From NCBI GenBank assembly GCA_964057225.1, contig OZ059895.1, positions 2,790,001 through 2,854,000 on the forward strand: a stretch of DNA of 64,000 nt. Reading direction: 5' to 3'. The translations under genes and the position numbers were made by a program. The DNA is from Auanema rhodensis (taxonomy: Eukaryota; Nematoda; Chromadorea; Rhabditida; Rhabditidae). Positions 1 to 9,711 of this stretch are shown in pieces (positions within the stretch are counted from its first letter, which is position 1; the number at the start of each line of letters is the position of its first letter). A model generated the notes under the pieces. It did no database searches, was not told the origin of the DNA, and was given only the letters and a program-made list of their open reading frames with translations.

Positions 1-882
1 TTTCCTACGTAGGCTAGTAAAACATGCCCTTCAAAGCATCAGAACATGTGATCACATTCCAATTTTTTTGTATCTATCTTGTAAAGATAGTAATATATCA
101 TATGTTGAACACTATGTTGGAAAGATTTTAATTCAGATTTTCGAACTTTTATTCAGTTTGTTTTTTAAACTTTGATTAAGAACTTTGATTTTTGTACACC
201 CATAAATTATACGCAGCACAGGTTACCCTTAATTAATGAACTGACCGACTAATCAGACATGGATCTTTCCAAGTTCTGTTGCTTGAACGGATGTTTTCCT
301 ACGAAGGCTAGTAAAACATGCCCTTCAAAGCATCAGAACATGTGATCACATTCCAATTTTTTTGTATCTATCTTGTAAAGATAGTAATATATCATATGTT
401 GAACACTATGTTGGAAAAATTTTCATTCAGATTTTTTAATTTTTATTCAGTTTGTTTTTTAAACTTTGATTAAGAACTTTGATTTTTGTTTACCCATAAA
501 TTATACGCAGCACAGGTTACCCTTAAATAATGAACTGACCGACTAATCAGACATGGATCTTTCCTAGTTCTGTTGCTTGAATGGATGTTTTCCTACGTAG
601 GCTAGTAAAACATGCCTTTCAAAGCATCAGAACATGTGATCAAATTCCAATTTTTTTGTATCTATCTTGTAAAGATAGTAATATATCATATGTTGAACAC
701 TATGTTGGAAAGATTTTCGTTCAGATTTTTTAATTTTTATTCAGTTTGTTTTTTAAACTTTGATTAAGAACTTTGATTTTTGTACACCCATAAATTATAC
801 GCAGCACAGGTTACCCTTAAATAATGAACTGACCGACTAATCAGACATGGATCTTTCCAAGTTCTGTTGCTTGAACGGATGT

Positions 883-1115
883 TTTCCTACGTAGGCTAGT
901 AAAACATGCCCTTCAAAGCATCAGAACATGTGATCACATTCCAATTTTTTTGTATCTATCTTGTAAAGATAGTAATATATCATATGTTGAACACTATGTT
1001 GGAAAGATTTTAATTCAGATCCATAAAATATACGCAGCACAGGTTACCCTTAAATAATGAACTGACCGACTAATCAGACATGGATCTTTCCTAGTTCTGT
1101 TGCTTGAATGGATGT
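883..1115 (+). repeat. Deletion unit, 233 bp (class description)
   Basis: The junction reads 'attcagat|ccataaaat'. Relative to the 294-bp reference, 61 bp are missing (reference 1549-1609), from after attcagat to before ccataaa. I see no microhomology at the junction. The front half is the acgtagg/gcccttc/atcacatt type. The same junction in all 15 copies means one original deletion that was then spread. It is the fourth unit of the 3937-bp HOR. Confidence 0.95.
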
Positions 1116-1413
1116 TTTCCTACGTAGGCTAGTAAAACATGCCCTTCAAAGCATCAGAACATGTGATCACATTCCAATATTTTTGTATCTATCTTGTAAA
1201 GATAGTAATATATCATATGTTGAACACTATGTTGGAAAGATTTTAATTCAGATTTTTTCAACTTTCACTCAGTTTGTTTTCTAAACTTTGATTGAGAACC
1301 TTGTTGTTTGTACACCCATAAAATATACGCAGCACAGGTTACCCTTAAATAATGAACTGACCGACTAATCAGACATGGATCTTTTCTAGTTCTGTTGCTT
1401 GAATGGATGTTTT

Positions 1414-1423
1414 CCTACGTAGG
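1414..1423. repeat. 10-bp perfect palindrome CCTACGTAGG in the unit
   Basis: CCTACGTAGG equals its own reverse complement and has a central TACGTA. It is present near the start of most units. It is broken by one T-to-A change (acgaagg) in one recurring unit type, for example 295, 1705, 4232, 5642, 9579, 22236, 31771 and 50149. It could be a protein-binding dyad, but that is inference. The palindrome itself is read directly. Confidence 0.95.
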
Positions 1424-1455
1424 CTAGTAAAACATGCCCTTCAAAGCATCAGAAC

Positions 1456-1467
1456 ATGTGATCACAT
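1456..1467. repeat. 12-bp perfect palindrome ATGTGATCACAT in the unit
   Basis: ATGTGATCACAT is self-complementary over 12 bp with TGATCA at its centre. Recurring variants break one arm: atcaaatt (for example 589, 2000, 10465, 13413, 34421), atcagatt (45142, 50947) and gtgaccac (six of the 209-bp units plus full-length units 59272, 60660 and 60954). The intact form is the majority. A dyad in a satellite may bind a dimeric protein, but no known factor is identified. Confidence 0.95.
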
Positions 1468-1483
1468 TCCAATTTTTTTGTAT

Positions 1484-1500
1484 CTATCTTGTAAAGATAG
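1484..1500. repeat. Hairpin: 7-bp stem, 3-nt loop
   Basis: The arms ctatctt and aagatag are perfect reverse complements around the loop gta. The hairpin is retained in both deletion forms because both deletions begin downstream of it. Loop changes keep the stem: cttataaag (54.68 and 58.55 kb), cttgcaaag (29.26 kb) and cttgtgaag (61625, 61919). Stem breaks are few: ctcgtaaag near 13490 and ctaccttg at 46397 and 49048. The stem is too short and AT-rich to be called a functional RNA element. Confidence 0.9.
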
Positions 1501-1505
1501 TAATA

Positions 1506-1609
1506 TATCATATGTTGAACACTATGTTGGAAAGATTTTAATTCAGATTTTCGAACTTTTATTCAGTTTGTTTTTTAAACTTTGATTAAGAACTTTGATT
1601 TTTGTACAC
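1506..1609 (+). repeat. Variable AT-rich segment of the unit (reference copy)
   Basis: This is the union of the two deletion intervals when they are mapped on the reference unit. The 85-bp deletion corresponds to 1506-1590 and the 61-bp deletion to 1549-1609. Three tail versions alternate here: ttttcgaacttttattcag, ttttttaatttttattcag and ttttttcaactttcactcag. They are followed by gttttttaaac, gttttctaaac or ctttttcaaac, and then actttgatttttg, accttgttgtttg or accttgagttttg. Most unit-type differences sit here. The remaining 190 bp of the unit are present in all 223 complete units. Confidence 0.9.
1578..1600 (+). repeat. Internal 13-bp direct repeat inside the unit
   Basis: Aactttgatt occurs twice, separated by aag, which gives a 13-bp period over 23 bp. 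It is intact in units ending gatttttg and is eroded in units with accttgttg or accttgag. The 85-bp deletion ends at the second copy, so the first copy and the spacer are lost in 209-bp units. Confidence 0.85.
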
Positions 1610-1638
1610 CCATAAATTATACGCAGCACAGGTTACCC

Positions 1639-1646
1639 TTAATTAA
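1639..1646. repeat. TTAATTAA palindrome, a two-state diagnostic site
   Basis: The 8-bp palindrome TTAATTAA occurs in units that end ccttaattaatg. Other units read ccttaaataatg, and a few read ccttgaataatg (25.64, 54.03, 57.90 and 63.45 kb). The state correlates with the following ttccaag or ttcctag, so it works as a unit-type marker. Confidence 0.9.
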
Positions 1647-2293
1647 TGAACTGACCGACTAATCAGACATGGATCTTTCCAAGTTCTGTTGCTTGAACGG
1701 ATGTTTTCCTACGAAGGCTAGTAAAACATGCCCTTCAAAGCATCAGAACATGTGATCACATTCCAATATTTTTGTATCTATCTTGTAAAGATAGTAATAT
1801 ATCATATGTTGAACACTATGTTGGAAAGATTTTAATTCAGATTTTTTCAACTTTCACTCAGTTTGTTTTCTAAACTTTGATTAAGAACCTTGTTGTTTGT
1901 ACACCCATAAAATATACGCAGCACAGGTTACCCTTAAATAATGAACTGACCGACTAATCAGACATGGATCTTTCCTAGTTCTGTTGCTTGAATGGATGTT
2001 TTCCTACGTAGGCTAGTAAAACATGCCTTTCAAAGCATCAGAACATGTGATCAAATTCCAATTTTTTTGTATCTATCTTGTAAAGATAGTAATATATCAT
2101 ATGTTGAACACTATGTTGGAAAGATTTTCGTTCAGATTTTTTAATTTTTATTCAGTTTGTTTTTTAAACTTTGATTAAGAACTTTGATTTTTGTACACCC
2201 ATAAATTATACGCAGCACAGGTTACCCTTAAATAATGAACTGACCGACTAATCAGACATGGATCTTTCCAAGTTCTGTTGCTTGAACGGATGT

Positions 2294-2526
2294 TTTCCTA
2301 CGTAGGCTAGTAAAACATGCCCTTCAAAGCATCAGAACATGTGATCACATTCCAATTTTTTTGTATCTATCTTGTAAAGATAGTAATATATCATATGTTG
2401 AACACTATGTTGGAAAGATTTTAATTCAGATCCATAAAATATACGCAGCACAGGTTACCCTTAAATAATGAACTGACCGACTAATCAGACATGGATCTTT
2501 CCTAGTTCTGTTGCTTGAATGGATGT
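2294..2526 (+). repeat. 233-bp deletion unit
   Basis: Ninth unit of 3937-bp HOR copy 1. Its front half is of the same type as 883. Confidence 0.95.
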
Positions 2527-3409
2527 TTTCCTACGTAGGCTAGTAAAACATGCCCTTCAAAGCATCAGAACATGTGATCACATTCCAATATTTTTGTATC
2601 TATCTTGTAAAGATAGTAATATATCATATGTTGAACACTATGTTGGAAAGATTTTAATTCAGATTTTTTCAACTTTCACTCAGTTTGTTTTCTAAACTTT
2701 GATTGAGAACCTTGTTGTTTGTACACCCATAAAATATACGCAGCACAGGTTACCCTTAAATAATGAACTGACCGACTAATCAGACATGGATCTTTCCTAG
2801 TTCTGTTGCTTGAATGGATGTTTTCCTACGTAGGCTAGTAAAACATGCCCTTCAAAGCATCAGAACATGTGATCACATTCCAATTTTTTTGTATCTATCT
2901 TGTAAAGATAGTAATATATCATATGTTGAACACTATGTTGGAAAGATTTTAATTCAGATTTTCGAACTTTTATTCAGTTTGTTTTTTAAACTTTGATTAA
3001 GAACTTTGATTTTTGTACACCCATAAATTATACGCAGCACAGGTTACCCTTAATTAATGAACTGACCGACTAATCAGACATGGATCTTTCCAAGTTCTGT
3101 TGCTTGAACGGATGTTTTCCTACGAAGGCTAGTAAAACATGCCCTTCAAAGCATCAGAACATGTGATCACATTCCAATTTTTTTGTATCTATCTTGTAAA
3201 GATAGTAATATATCATATGTTGAACACTATGTTGGAAAAATTTTCATTCAGATTTTTTAATTTTTATTCAGTTTGTTTTTTAAACTTTGATTAAGAACTT
3301 TGATTTTTGTTTACCCATAAATTATACGCAGCACAGGTTACCCTTAAATAATGAACTGACCGACTAATCAGACATAGATCTTTCCTAGTTCTGTTGCTTG
3401 AATGGATGT

Positions 3410-3642
3410 TTTCCTACGTAGGCTAGTAAAACATGCCTTTCAAAGCATCAGAACATGTGATCAAATTCCAATTTTTTTGTATCTATCTTGTAAAGATAGT
3501 AATATATCATATGTTGAACACTATGTTGGAAAGATTTTAATTCAGATCCATAAAATATACGCAGCACAGGTTACCCTTAAATAATGAACTGACCGACTAA
3601 TCAGACATGGATCTTTCCTAGTTCTGTTGCTTGAATGGATGT
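3410..3642 (+). repeat. Hybrid 233-bp deletion unit
   Basis: The front half has gcctttc and atcaaatt, marks of the ttttcgttc unit (as at 589), but the back half is the deletion junction. The switch lies between about 3466 and 3538. It looks like a crossover product and explains why this HOR part has four units, not five. Confidence 0.9.
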
Positions 3643-4819
3643 TTTCCTACGTAGGCTAGTAAAACATGCCCTTCAAAGCATCAGAACATGTGATCACATT
3701 CCAATATTTTTGTATCTATCTTGTAAAGATAGTAATATATCATATGTTGAACACTATGTTGGAAAGATTTTAATTCAGATTTTTTCAACTTTCACTCAGT
3801 TTGTTTTCTAAACTTTGATTGAGAACCTTGTTGTTTGTACACCCATAAAATATACGCAGCACAGGTTACCCTTAAATAATGAACTGACCGACTAATCAGA
3901 CATGGATCTTTCCTAGTTCTGTTGCTTGAATGGATGTTTTCCTACGTAGGCTAGTAAAACATGCCCTTCAAAGCATCAGAACATGTGATCACATTCCAAT
4001 TTTTTTGTATCTATCTTGTAAAGATAGTAATATATCATATGTTGAACACTATGTTGGAAAGATTTTAATTCAGATTTTCGAACTTTTATTCAGTTTGTTT
4101 TTTAAACTTTGATTAAGAACTTTGATTTTTGTACACCCATAAATTATACGCAGCACAGGTTACCCTTAATTAATGAACTGACCGACTAATCAGACATGGA
4201 TCTTTCCAAGTTCTGTTGCTTGAACGGATGTTTTCCTACGAAGGCTAGTAAAACATGCCCTTCAAAGCATCAGAACATGTGATCACATTCCAATTTTTTT
4301 GTATCTATCTTGTAAAGATAGTAATATATCATATGTTGAACACTATGTTGGAAAAATTTTCATTCAGATTTTTTAATTTTTATTCAGTTTGTTTTTTAAA
4401 CTTTGATTAAGAACTTTGATTTTTGTTTACCCATAAATTATACGCAGCACAGGTTACCCTTAAATAATGAACTGACCGACTAATCAGACATGGATCTTTC
4501 CTAGTTCTGTTGCTTGAATGGATGTTTTCCTACGTAGGCTAGTAAAACATGCCTTTCAAAGCATCAGAACATGTGATCAAATTCCAATTTTTTTGTATCT
4601 ATCTTGTAAAGATAGTAATATATCATATGTTGAACACTATGTTGGAAAGATTTTCGTTCAGATTTTTTAATTTTTATTCAGTTTGTTTTTTAAACTTTGA
4701 TTAAGAACTTTGATTTTTGTACACCCATAAATTATACGCAGCACAGGTTACCCTTAAATAATGAACTGACCGACTAATCAGACATGGATCTTTCCAAGTT
4801 CTGTTGCTTGAACGGATGT

Positions 4820-5052
4820 TTTCCTACGTAGGCTAGTAAAACATGCCCTTCAAAGCATCAGAACATGTGATCACATTCCAATTTTTTTGTATCTATCTTG
4901 TAAAGATAGTAATATATCATATGTTGAACACTATGTTGGAAAGATTTTAATTCAGATCCATAAAATATACGCAGCACAGGTTACCCTTAAATAATGAACT
5001 GACCGACTAATCAGACATGGATCTTTCCTAGTTCTGTTGCTTGAATGGATGT
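4820..5052 (+). repeat. 233-bp deletion unit
   Basis: Equivalent of 883 in HOR copy 2. Confidence 0.95.
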
Positions 5053-6230
5053 TTTCCTACGTAGGCTAGTAAAACATGCCCTTCAAAGCATCAGAACATG
5101 TGATCACATTCCAATATTTTTGTATCTATCTTGTAAAGATAGTAATATATCATATGTTGAACACTATGTTGGAAAGATTTTAATTCAGATTTTTTCAACT
5201 TTCACTCAGTTTGTTTTCTAAACTTTGATTGAGAACCTTGTTGTTTGTACACCCATAAAATATACGCAGCACAGGTTACCCTTAAATAATGAACTGACCG
5301 ACTAATCAGACATGGATCTTTTCTAGTTCTGTTGCTTGAATGGATGTTTTCCTACGTAGGCTAGTAAAACATGCCCTTCAAAGCATCAGAACATGTGATC
5401 ACATTCCAATTTTTTTGTATCTATCTTGTAAAGATAGTAATATATCATATGTTGAACACTATGTTGGAAAGATTTTAATTCAGATTTTCGAACTTTTATT
5501 CAGTTTGTTTTTTAAACTTTGATTAAGAACTTTGATTTTTGTACACCCATAAATTATACGCAGCACAGGTTACCCTTAATTAATGAACTGACCGACTAAT
5601 CAGACATGGATCTTTCCAAGTTCTGTTGCTTGAACGGATGTTTTCCTACGAAGGCTAGTAAAACATGCCCTTCAAAGCATCAGAACATGTGATCACATTC
5701 CAATATTTTTGTATCTATCTTGTAAAGATAGTAATATATCATATGTTGAACACTATGTTGGAAAGATTTTAATTCAGATTTTTTCAACTTTCACTCAGTT
5801 TGTTTTCTAAACTTTGATTAAGAACCTTGTTGTTTGTACACCCATAAAATATACGCAGCACAGGTTACCCTTAAATAATGAACTGACCGACTAATCAGAC
5901 ATGGATCTTTCCTAGTTCTGTTGCTTGAATGGATGTTTTCCTACGTAGGCTAGTAAAACATGCCTTTCAAAGCATCAGAACATGTGATCAAATTCCAATT
6001 TTTTTGTATCTATCTTGTAAAGATAGTAATATATCATATGTTGAACACTATGTTGGAAAGATTTTCGTTCAGATTTTTTAATTTTTATTCAGTTTGTTTT
6101 TTAAACTTTGATTAAGAACTTTGATTTTTGTACACCCATAAATTATACGCAGCACAGGTTACCCTTAAATAATGAACTGACCGACTAATCAGACATGGAT
6201 CTTTCCAAGTTCTGTTGCTTGAACGGATGT

Positions 6231-6463
6231 TTTCCTACGTAGGCTAGTAAAACATGCCCTTCAAAGCATCAGAACATGTGATCACATTCCAATTTTTTTG
6301 TATCTATCTTGTAAAGATAGTAATATATCATATGTTGAACACTATGTTGGAAAGATTTTAATTCAGATCCATAAAATATACGCAGCACAGGTTACCCTTA
6401 AATAATGAACTGACCGACTAATCAGACATGGATCTTTCCTAGTTCTGTTGCTTGAATGGATGT
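6231..6463 (+). repeat. 233-bp deletion unit
   Basis: Equivalent of 2294 in HOR copy 2. Confidence 0.95.
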
Positions 6464-7346
6464 TTTCCTACGTAGGCTAGTAAAACATGCCCTTCAAAGC
6501 ATCAGAACATGTGATCACATTCCAATATTTTTGTATCTATCTTGTAAAGATAGTAATATATCATATGTTGAACACTATGTTGGAAAGATTTTAATTCAGA
6601 TTTTTTCAACTTTCACTCAGTTTGTTTTCTAAACTTTGATTGAGAACCTTGTTGTTTGTACACCCATAAAATATACGCAGCACAGGTTACCCTTAAATAA
6701 TGAACTGACCGACTAATCAGACATGGATCTTTCCTAGTTCTGTTGCTTGAATGGATGTTTTCCTACGTAGGCTAGTAAAACATGCCCTTCAAAGCATCAG
6801 AACATGTGATCACATTCCAATTTTTTTGTATCTATCTTGTAAAGATAGTAATATATCATATGTTGAACACTATGTTGGAAAGATTTTAATTCAGATTTTC
6901 GAACTTTTATTCAGTTTGTTTTTTAAACTTTGATTAAGAACTTTGATTTTTGTACACCCATAAATTATACGCAGCACAGGTTACCCTTAATTAATGAACT
7001 GACCGACTAATCAGACATGGATCTTTCCAAGTTCTGTTGCTTGAACGGATGTTTTCCTACGAAGGCTAGTAAAACATGCCCTTCAAAGCATCAGAACATG
7101 TGATCACATTCCAATTTTTTTGTATCTATCTTGTAAAGATAGTAATATATCATATGTTGAACACTATGTTGGAAAAATTTTCATTCAGATTTTTTAATTT
7201 TTATTCAGTTTGTTTTTTAAACTTTGATTAAGAACTTTGATTTTTGTTTACCCATAAATTATACGCAGCACAGGTTACCCTTAAATAATGAACTGACCGA
7301 CTAATCAGACATAGATCTTTCCTAGTTCTGTTGCTTGAATGGATGT

Positions 7347-7579
7347 TTTCCTACGTAGGCTAGTAAAACATGCCTTTCAAAGCATCAGAACATGTGATCA
7401 AATTCCAATTTTTTTGTATCTATCTTGTAAAGATAGTAATATATCATATGTTGAACACTATGTTGGAAAGATTTTAATTCAGATCCATAAAATATACGCA
7501 GCACAGGTTACCCTTAAATAATGAACTGACCGACTAATCAGACATGGATCTTTCCTAGTTCTGTTGCTTGAATGGATGT
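7347..7579 (+). repeat. Hybrid 233-bp deletion unit
   Basis: Equivalent of 3410, with the same gcctttc/atcaaatt front, so the hybrid arose before the 3937-bp duplication. Confidence 0.9.
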
Positions 7580-7874
7580 TTTCCTACGTAGGCTAGTAAA
7601 ACATGCCCTTCAAAGCATCAGAACATGTGATCACATTCCAATATTTTTGTATCTATCTTGTAAAGATAGTAATATATCATATGTTGAACACTATGTTGGA
7701 AAGATTTTAATTCAGATTTTTTCAACTTTCACTCAGTTTGTTTTCTAAACTTTGATTGAGAACCTTGTTGTTTGTACACCCATAAAATATACGCAGCACA
7801 GGTTACCCTTAAATAATGAACTGACCGACTAATCAGACATGGATCTTTCCTAGTTCTGTTGCTTGAATGGATGT

Positions 7875-9711
7875 TTTCCTACGTAGGCTAGTAAAACATG
7901 CCCTTCAAAGCATCAGAACATGTGATCACATTCCAATTTTTTTGTATCTATCTTGTAAAGATAGTAATATATCATATGTTGAACACTATGTTGGAAAGAT
8001 TTTAATTCAGATTTTCGAACTTTTATTCAGTTTGTTTTTTAAACTTTGATTAAGAACTTTGATTTTTGTACACCCATAAATTATACGCAGCACAGGTTAC
8101 CCTTAATTAATGAACTGACCGACTAATCAGACATGGATCTTTCCAAGTTCTGTTGCTTGAACGGATGTTTTCCTACGAAGGCTAGTAAAACATGCCCTTC
8201 AAAGCATCAGAACATGTGATCACATTCCAATTTTTTTGTATCTATCTTGTAAAGATAGTAATATATCATATGTTGAACACTATGTTGGAAAAATTTTCAT
8301 TCAGATTTTTTAATTTTTATTCAGTTTGTTTTTTAAACTTTGATTAAGAACTTTGATTTTTGTTTACCCATAAATTATACGCAGCACAGGTTACCCTTAA
8401 ATAATGAACTGACCGACTAATCAGACATGGATCTTTCCTAGTTCTGTTGCTTGAATGGATGTTTTCCTACGTAGGCTAGTAAAACATGCCTTTCAAAGCA
8501 TCAGAACATGTGATCAAATTCCAATTTTTTTGTATCTATCTTGTAAAGATAGTAATATATCATATGTTGAACACTATGTTGGAAAGATTTTCGTTCAGAT
8601 TTTTTAATTTTTATTCAGTTTGTTTTTTAAACTTTGATTAAGAACTTTGATTTTTGTACACCCATAAATTATACGCAGCACAGGTTACCCTTAAATAATG
8701 AACTGACCGACTAATCAGACATGGATCTTTCCAAGTTCTGTTGCTTGAACGGATGTTTTCCTACGTAGGCTAGTAAAACATGCCCTTCAAAGCATCAGAA
8801 CATGTGATCACATTCCAATTTTTTTGTATCTATCTTGTAAAGATAGTAATATATCATATGTTGAACACTATGTTGGAAAGATTTTAATTCAGATCCATAA
8901 AATATACGCAGCACAGGTTACCCTTAAATAATGAACTGACCGACTAATCAGACATGGATCTTTCCTAGTTCTGTTGCTTGAATGGATGTTTTCCTACGTA
9001 GGCTAGTAAAACATGCCCTTCAAAGCATCAGAACATGTGATCACATTCCAATATTTTTGTATCTATCTTGTAAAGATAGTAATATATCATATGTTGAACA
9101 CTATGTTGGAAAGATTTTAATTCAGATTTTTTCAACTTTCACTCAGTTTGTTTTCTAAACTTTGATTGAGAACCTTGTTGTTTGTACACCCATAAAATAT
9201 ACGCAGCACAGGTTACCCTTAAATAATGAACTGACCGACTAATCAGACATGGATCTTTTCTAGTTCTGTTGCTTGAATGGATGTTTTCCTACGTAGGCTA
9301 GTAAAACATGCCCTTCAAAGCATCAGAACATGTGATCACATTCCAATTTTTTTGTATCTATCTTGTAAAGATAGTAATATATCATATGTTGAACACTATG
9401 TTGGAAAGATTTTAATTCAGATTTTCGAACTTTTATTCAGTTTGTTTTTTAAACTTTGATTAAGAACTTTGATTTTTGTACACCCATAAATTATACGCAG
9501 CACAGGTTACCCTTAATTAATGAACTGACCGACTAATCAGACATGGATCTTTCCAAGTTCTGTTGCTTGAACGGATGTTTTCCTACGAAGGCTAGTAAAA
9601 CATGCCCTTCAAAGCATCAGAACATGTGATCACATTCCAATATTTTTGTATCTATCTTGTAAAGATAGTAATATATCATATGTTGAACACTATGTTGGAA
9701 AGATTTTAATT
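7875..9711 (+). repeat. 3937-bp HOR, copy 3, partial
   Basis: Unit starts are 7875, 8169, 8463, 8757, 8990, 9285 and 9579, continuing the same order as copies 1 and 2. Identity ends inside unit 9579. Here 'attcggtttttttt' (gg at 9713-9714) replaces the 'attcagatttttt' found at the matching places in copies 1 and 2. From there the array follows the 2064-bp pattern. Confidence 0.92.
8757..8989 (+). repeat. 233-bp deletion unit
   Basis: Equivalent of 883 in HOR copy 3. It is the last deletion unit before a gap free of them that runs to 14591. Confidence 0.95.

Larger units (their letters stand above)
1411..1704 (+). repeat. Reference full-length satellite unit (294 bp, 'A' type)
   Basis: This is a representative complete unit, used here as the coordinate frame. 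Its left part (1411-1505) holds the CCTACGTAGG palindrome, a 12-bp palindrome, a T7 tract and a hairpin. Its middle (1506-1609) is the AT-rich segment that carries both deletion forms and most length variation. Its right part (1610-1704) holds 'acgcagcacaggttaccc', a TTAATTAA site and the stretch to the next unit. Diagnostic 'A' marks are attttcgaac, gttttttaaac, gatttttgtac and aattaatg. The same type recurs at 5348, 9285, 15119, 21942, 25707 and elsewhere. The start is arbitrary, since a tandem repeat has no natural first base. Confidence 0.95.
1..3937 (+). repeat. 3937-bp HOR, copy 1 (14 units)
   Basis: Unit starts are 1, 295, 589, 883, 1116, 1411, 1705, 2000, 2294, 2527, 2822, 3116, 3410 and 3643. 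Lengths are 294, 294, 294, 233, 295, 294, 295, 294, 233, 295, 294, 294, 233 and 295, which sum to 3937. Internally it looks like two related five-unit blocks of about 1411 bp plus a four-unit block. The private change 'gacatagatc' at 3376 recurs exactly 3937 bp later. Position 1 falls on a copy boundary only by the choice of register. Confidence 0.95.
3938..7874 (+). repeat. 3937-bp HOR, copy 2 (14 units)
   Basis: Unit starts are 3938, 4232, 4526, 4820, 5053, 5348, 5642, 5937, 6231, 6464, 6759, 7053, 7347 and 7580, with the same length series as copy 1. Rare marks match: gatcttttctag near 5318 (1381 in copy 1) and gacatagatc at 7313. I found no difference from copy 1 at any diagnostic site I compared. 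That implies a very recent duplication or strong homogenisation. Confidence 0.95.

Noticed and set aside
1456-1467. CRP-like bacterial operator (TGTGA/TCACA)
   Set aside because: The bacterial site needs a 6-bp spacer between half sites. Here they abut, and nothing else in the window looks bacterial.
1403-1585. Recurring plus-strand open frames of 60, 61, 74 or 86 codons, one per unit at many places (1403, 2814, 9867, 10237, 17110 and so on)
   Set aside because: They are one accidental stop-free frame inside the satellite unit, copied with it. The end changes with each AT-rich tail type, many units break it, and no start context, domain or codon bias supports translation.
1578-1600. Unit derived from a shorter ancestral repeat, based on the 13-bp direct repeat and the two attcag motifs 20 bp apart
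   Set aside because: The similarity is limited to the AT-rich segment and does not extend through the unit, so an ancestral short period is not supported.
1411-1704. CENP-B box
   Set aside because: I looked for the TTCG....A..CGGG pattern. The short ttcg occurrences (ttcgaac, ttcgttc, ttcgtac) lack the required CGGG half.
1411-1704. tRNA-, 5S- or SINE-derived unit with RNA polymerase III boxes
   Set aside because: No convincing B box (GGTTCGANTCC) is present; 'aggttaccctta' does not fit. The T7 tract inside the unit would end transcription early.
1411-1704. Nucleosome phasing because 294 = 2 x 147
   Set aside because: The match ignores linker DNA, and the 233- and 209-bp units would break it. 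It may be coincidence and cannot be judged from sequence alone.
1-9711. Assembly artefact creating the apparently identical 3937-bp copies
   Set aside because: It cannot be excluded from sequence alone. However, the partial third copy, overlapping later duplications and private marks in other blocks form a coherent history, so I kept the HOR as real with this caveat.
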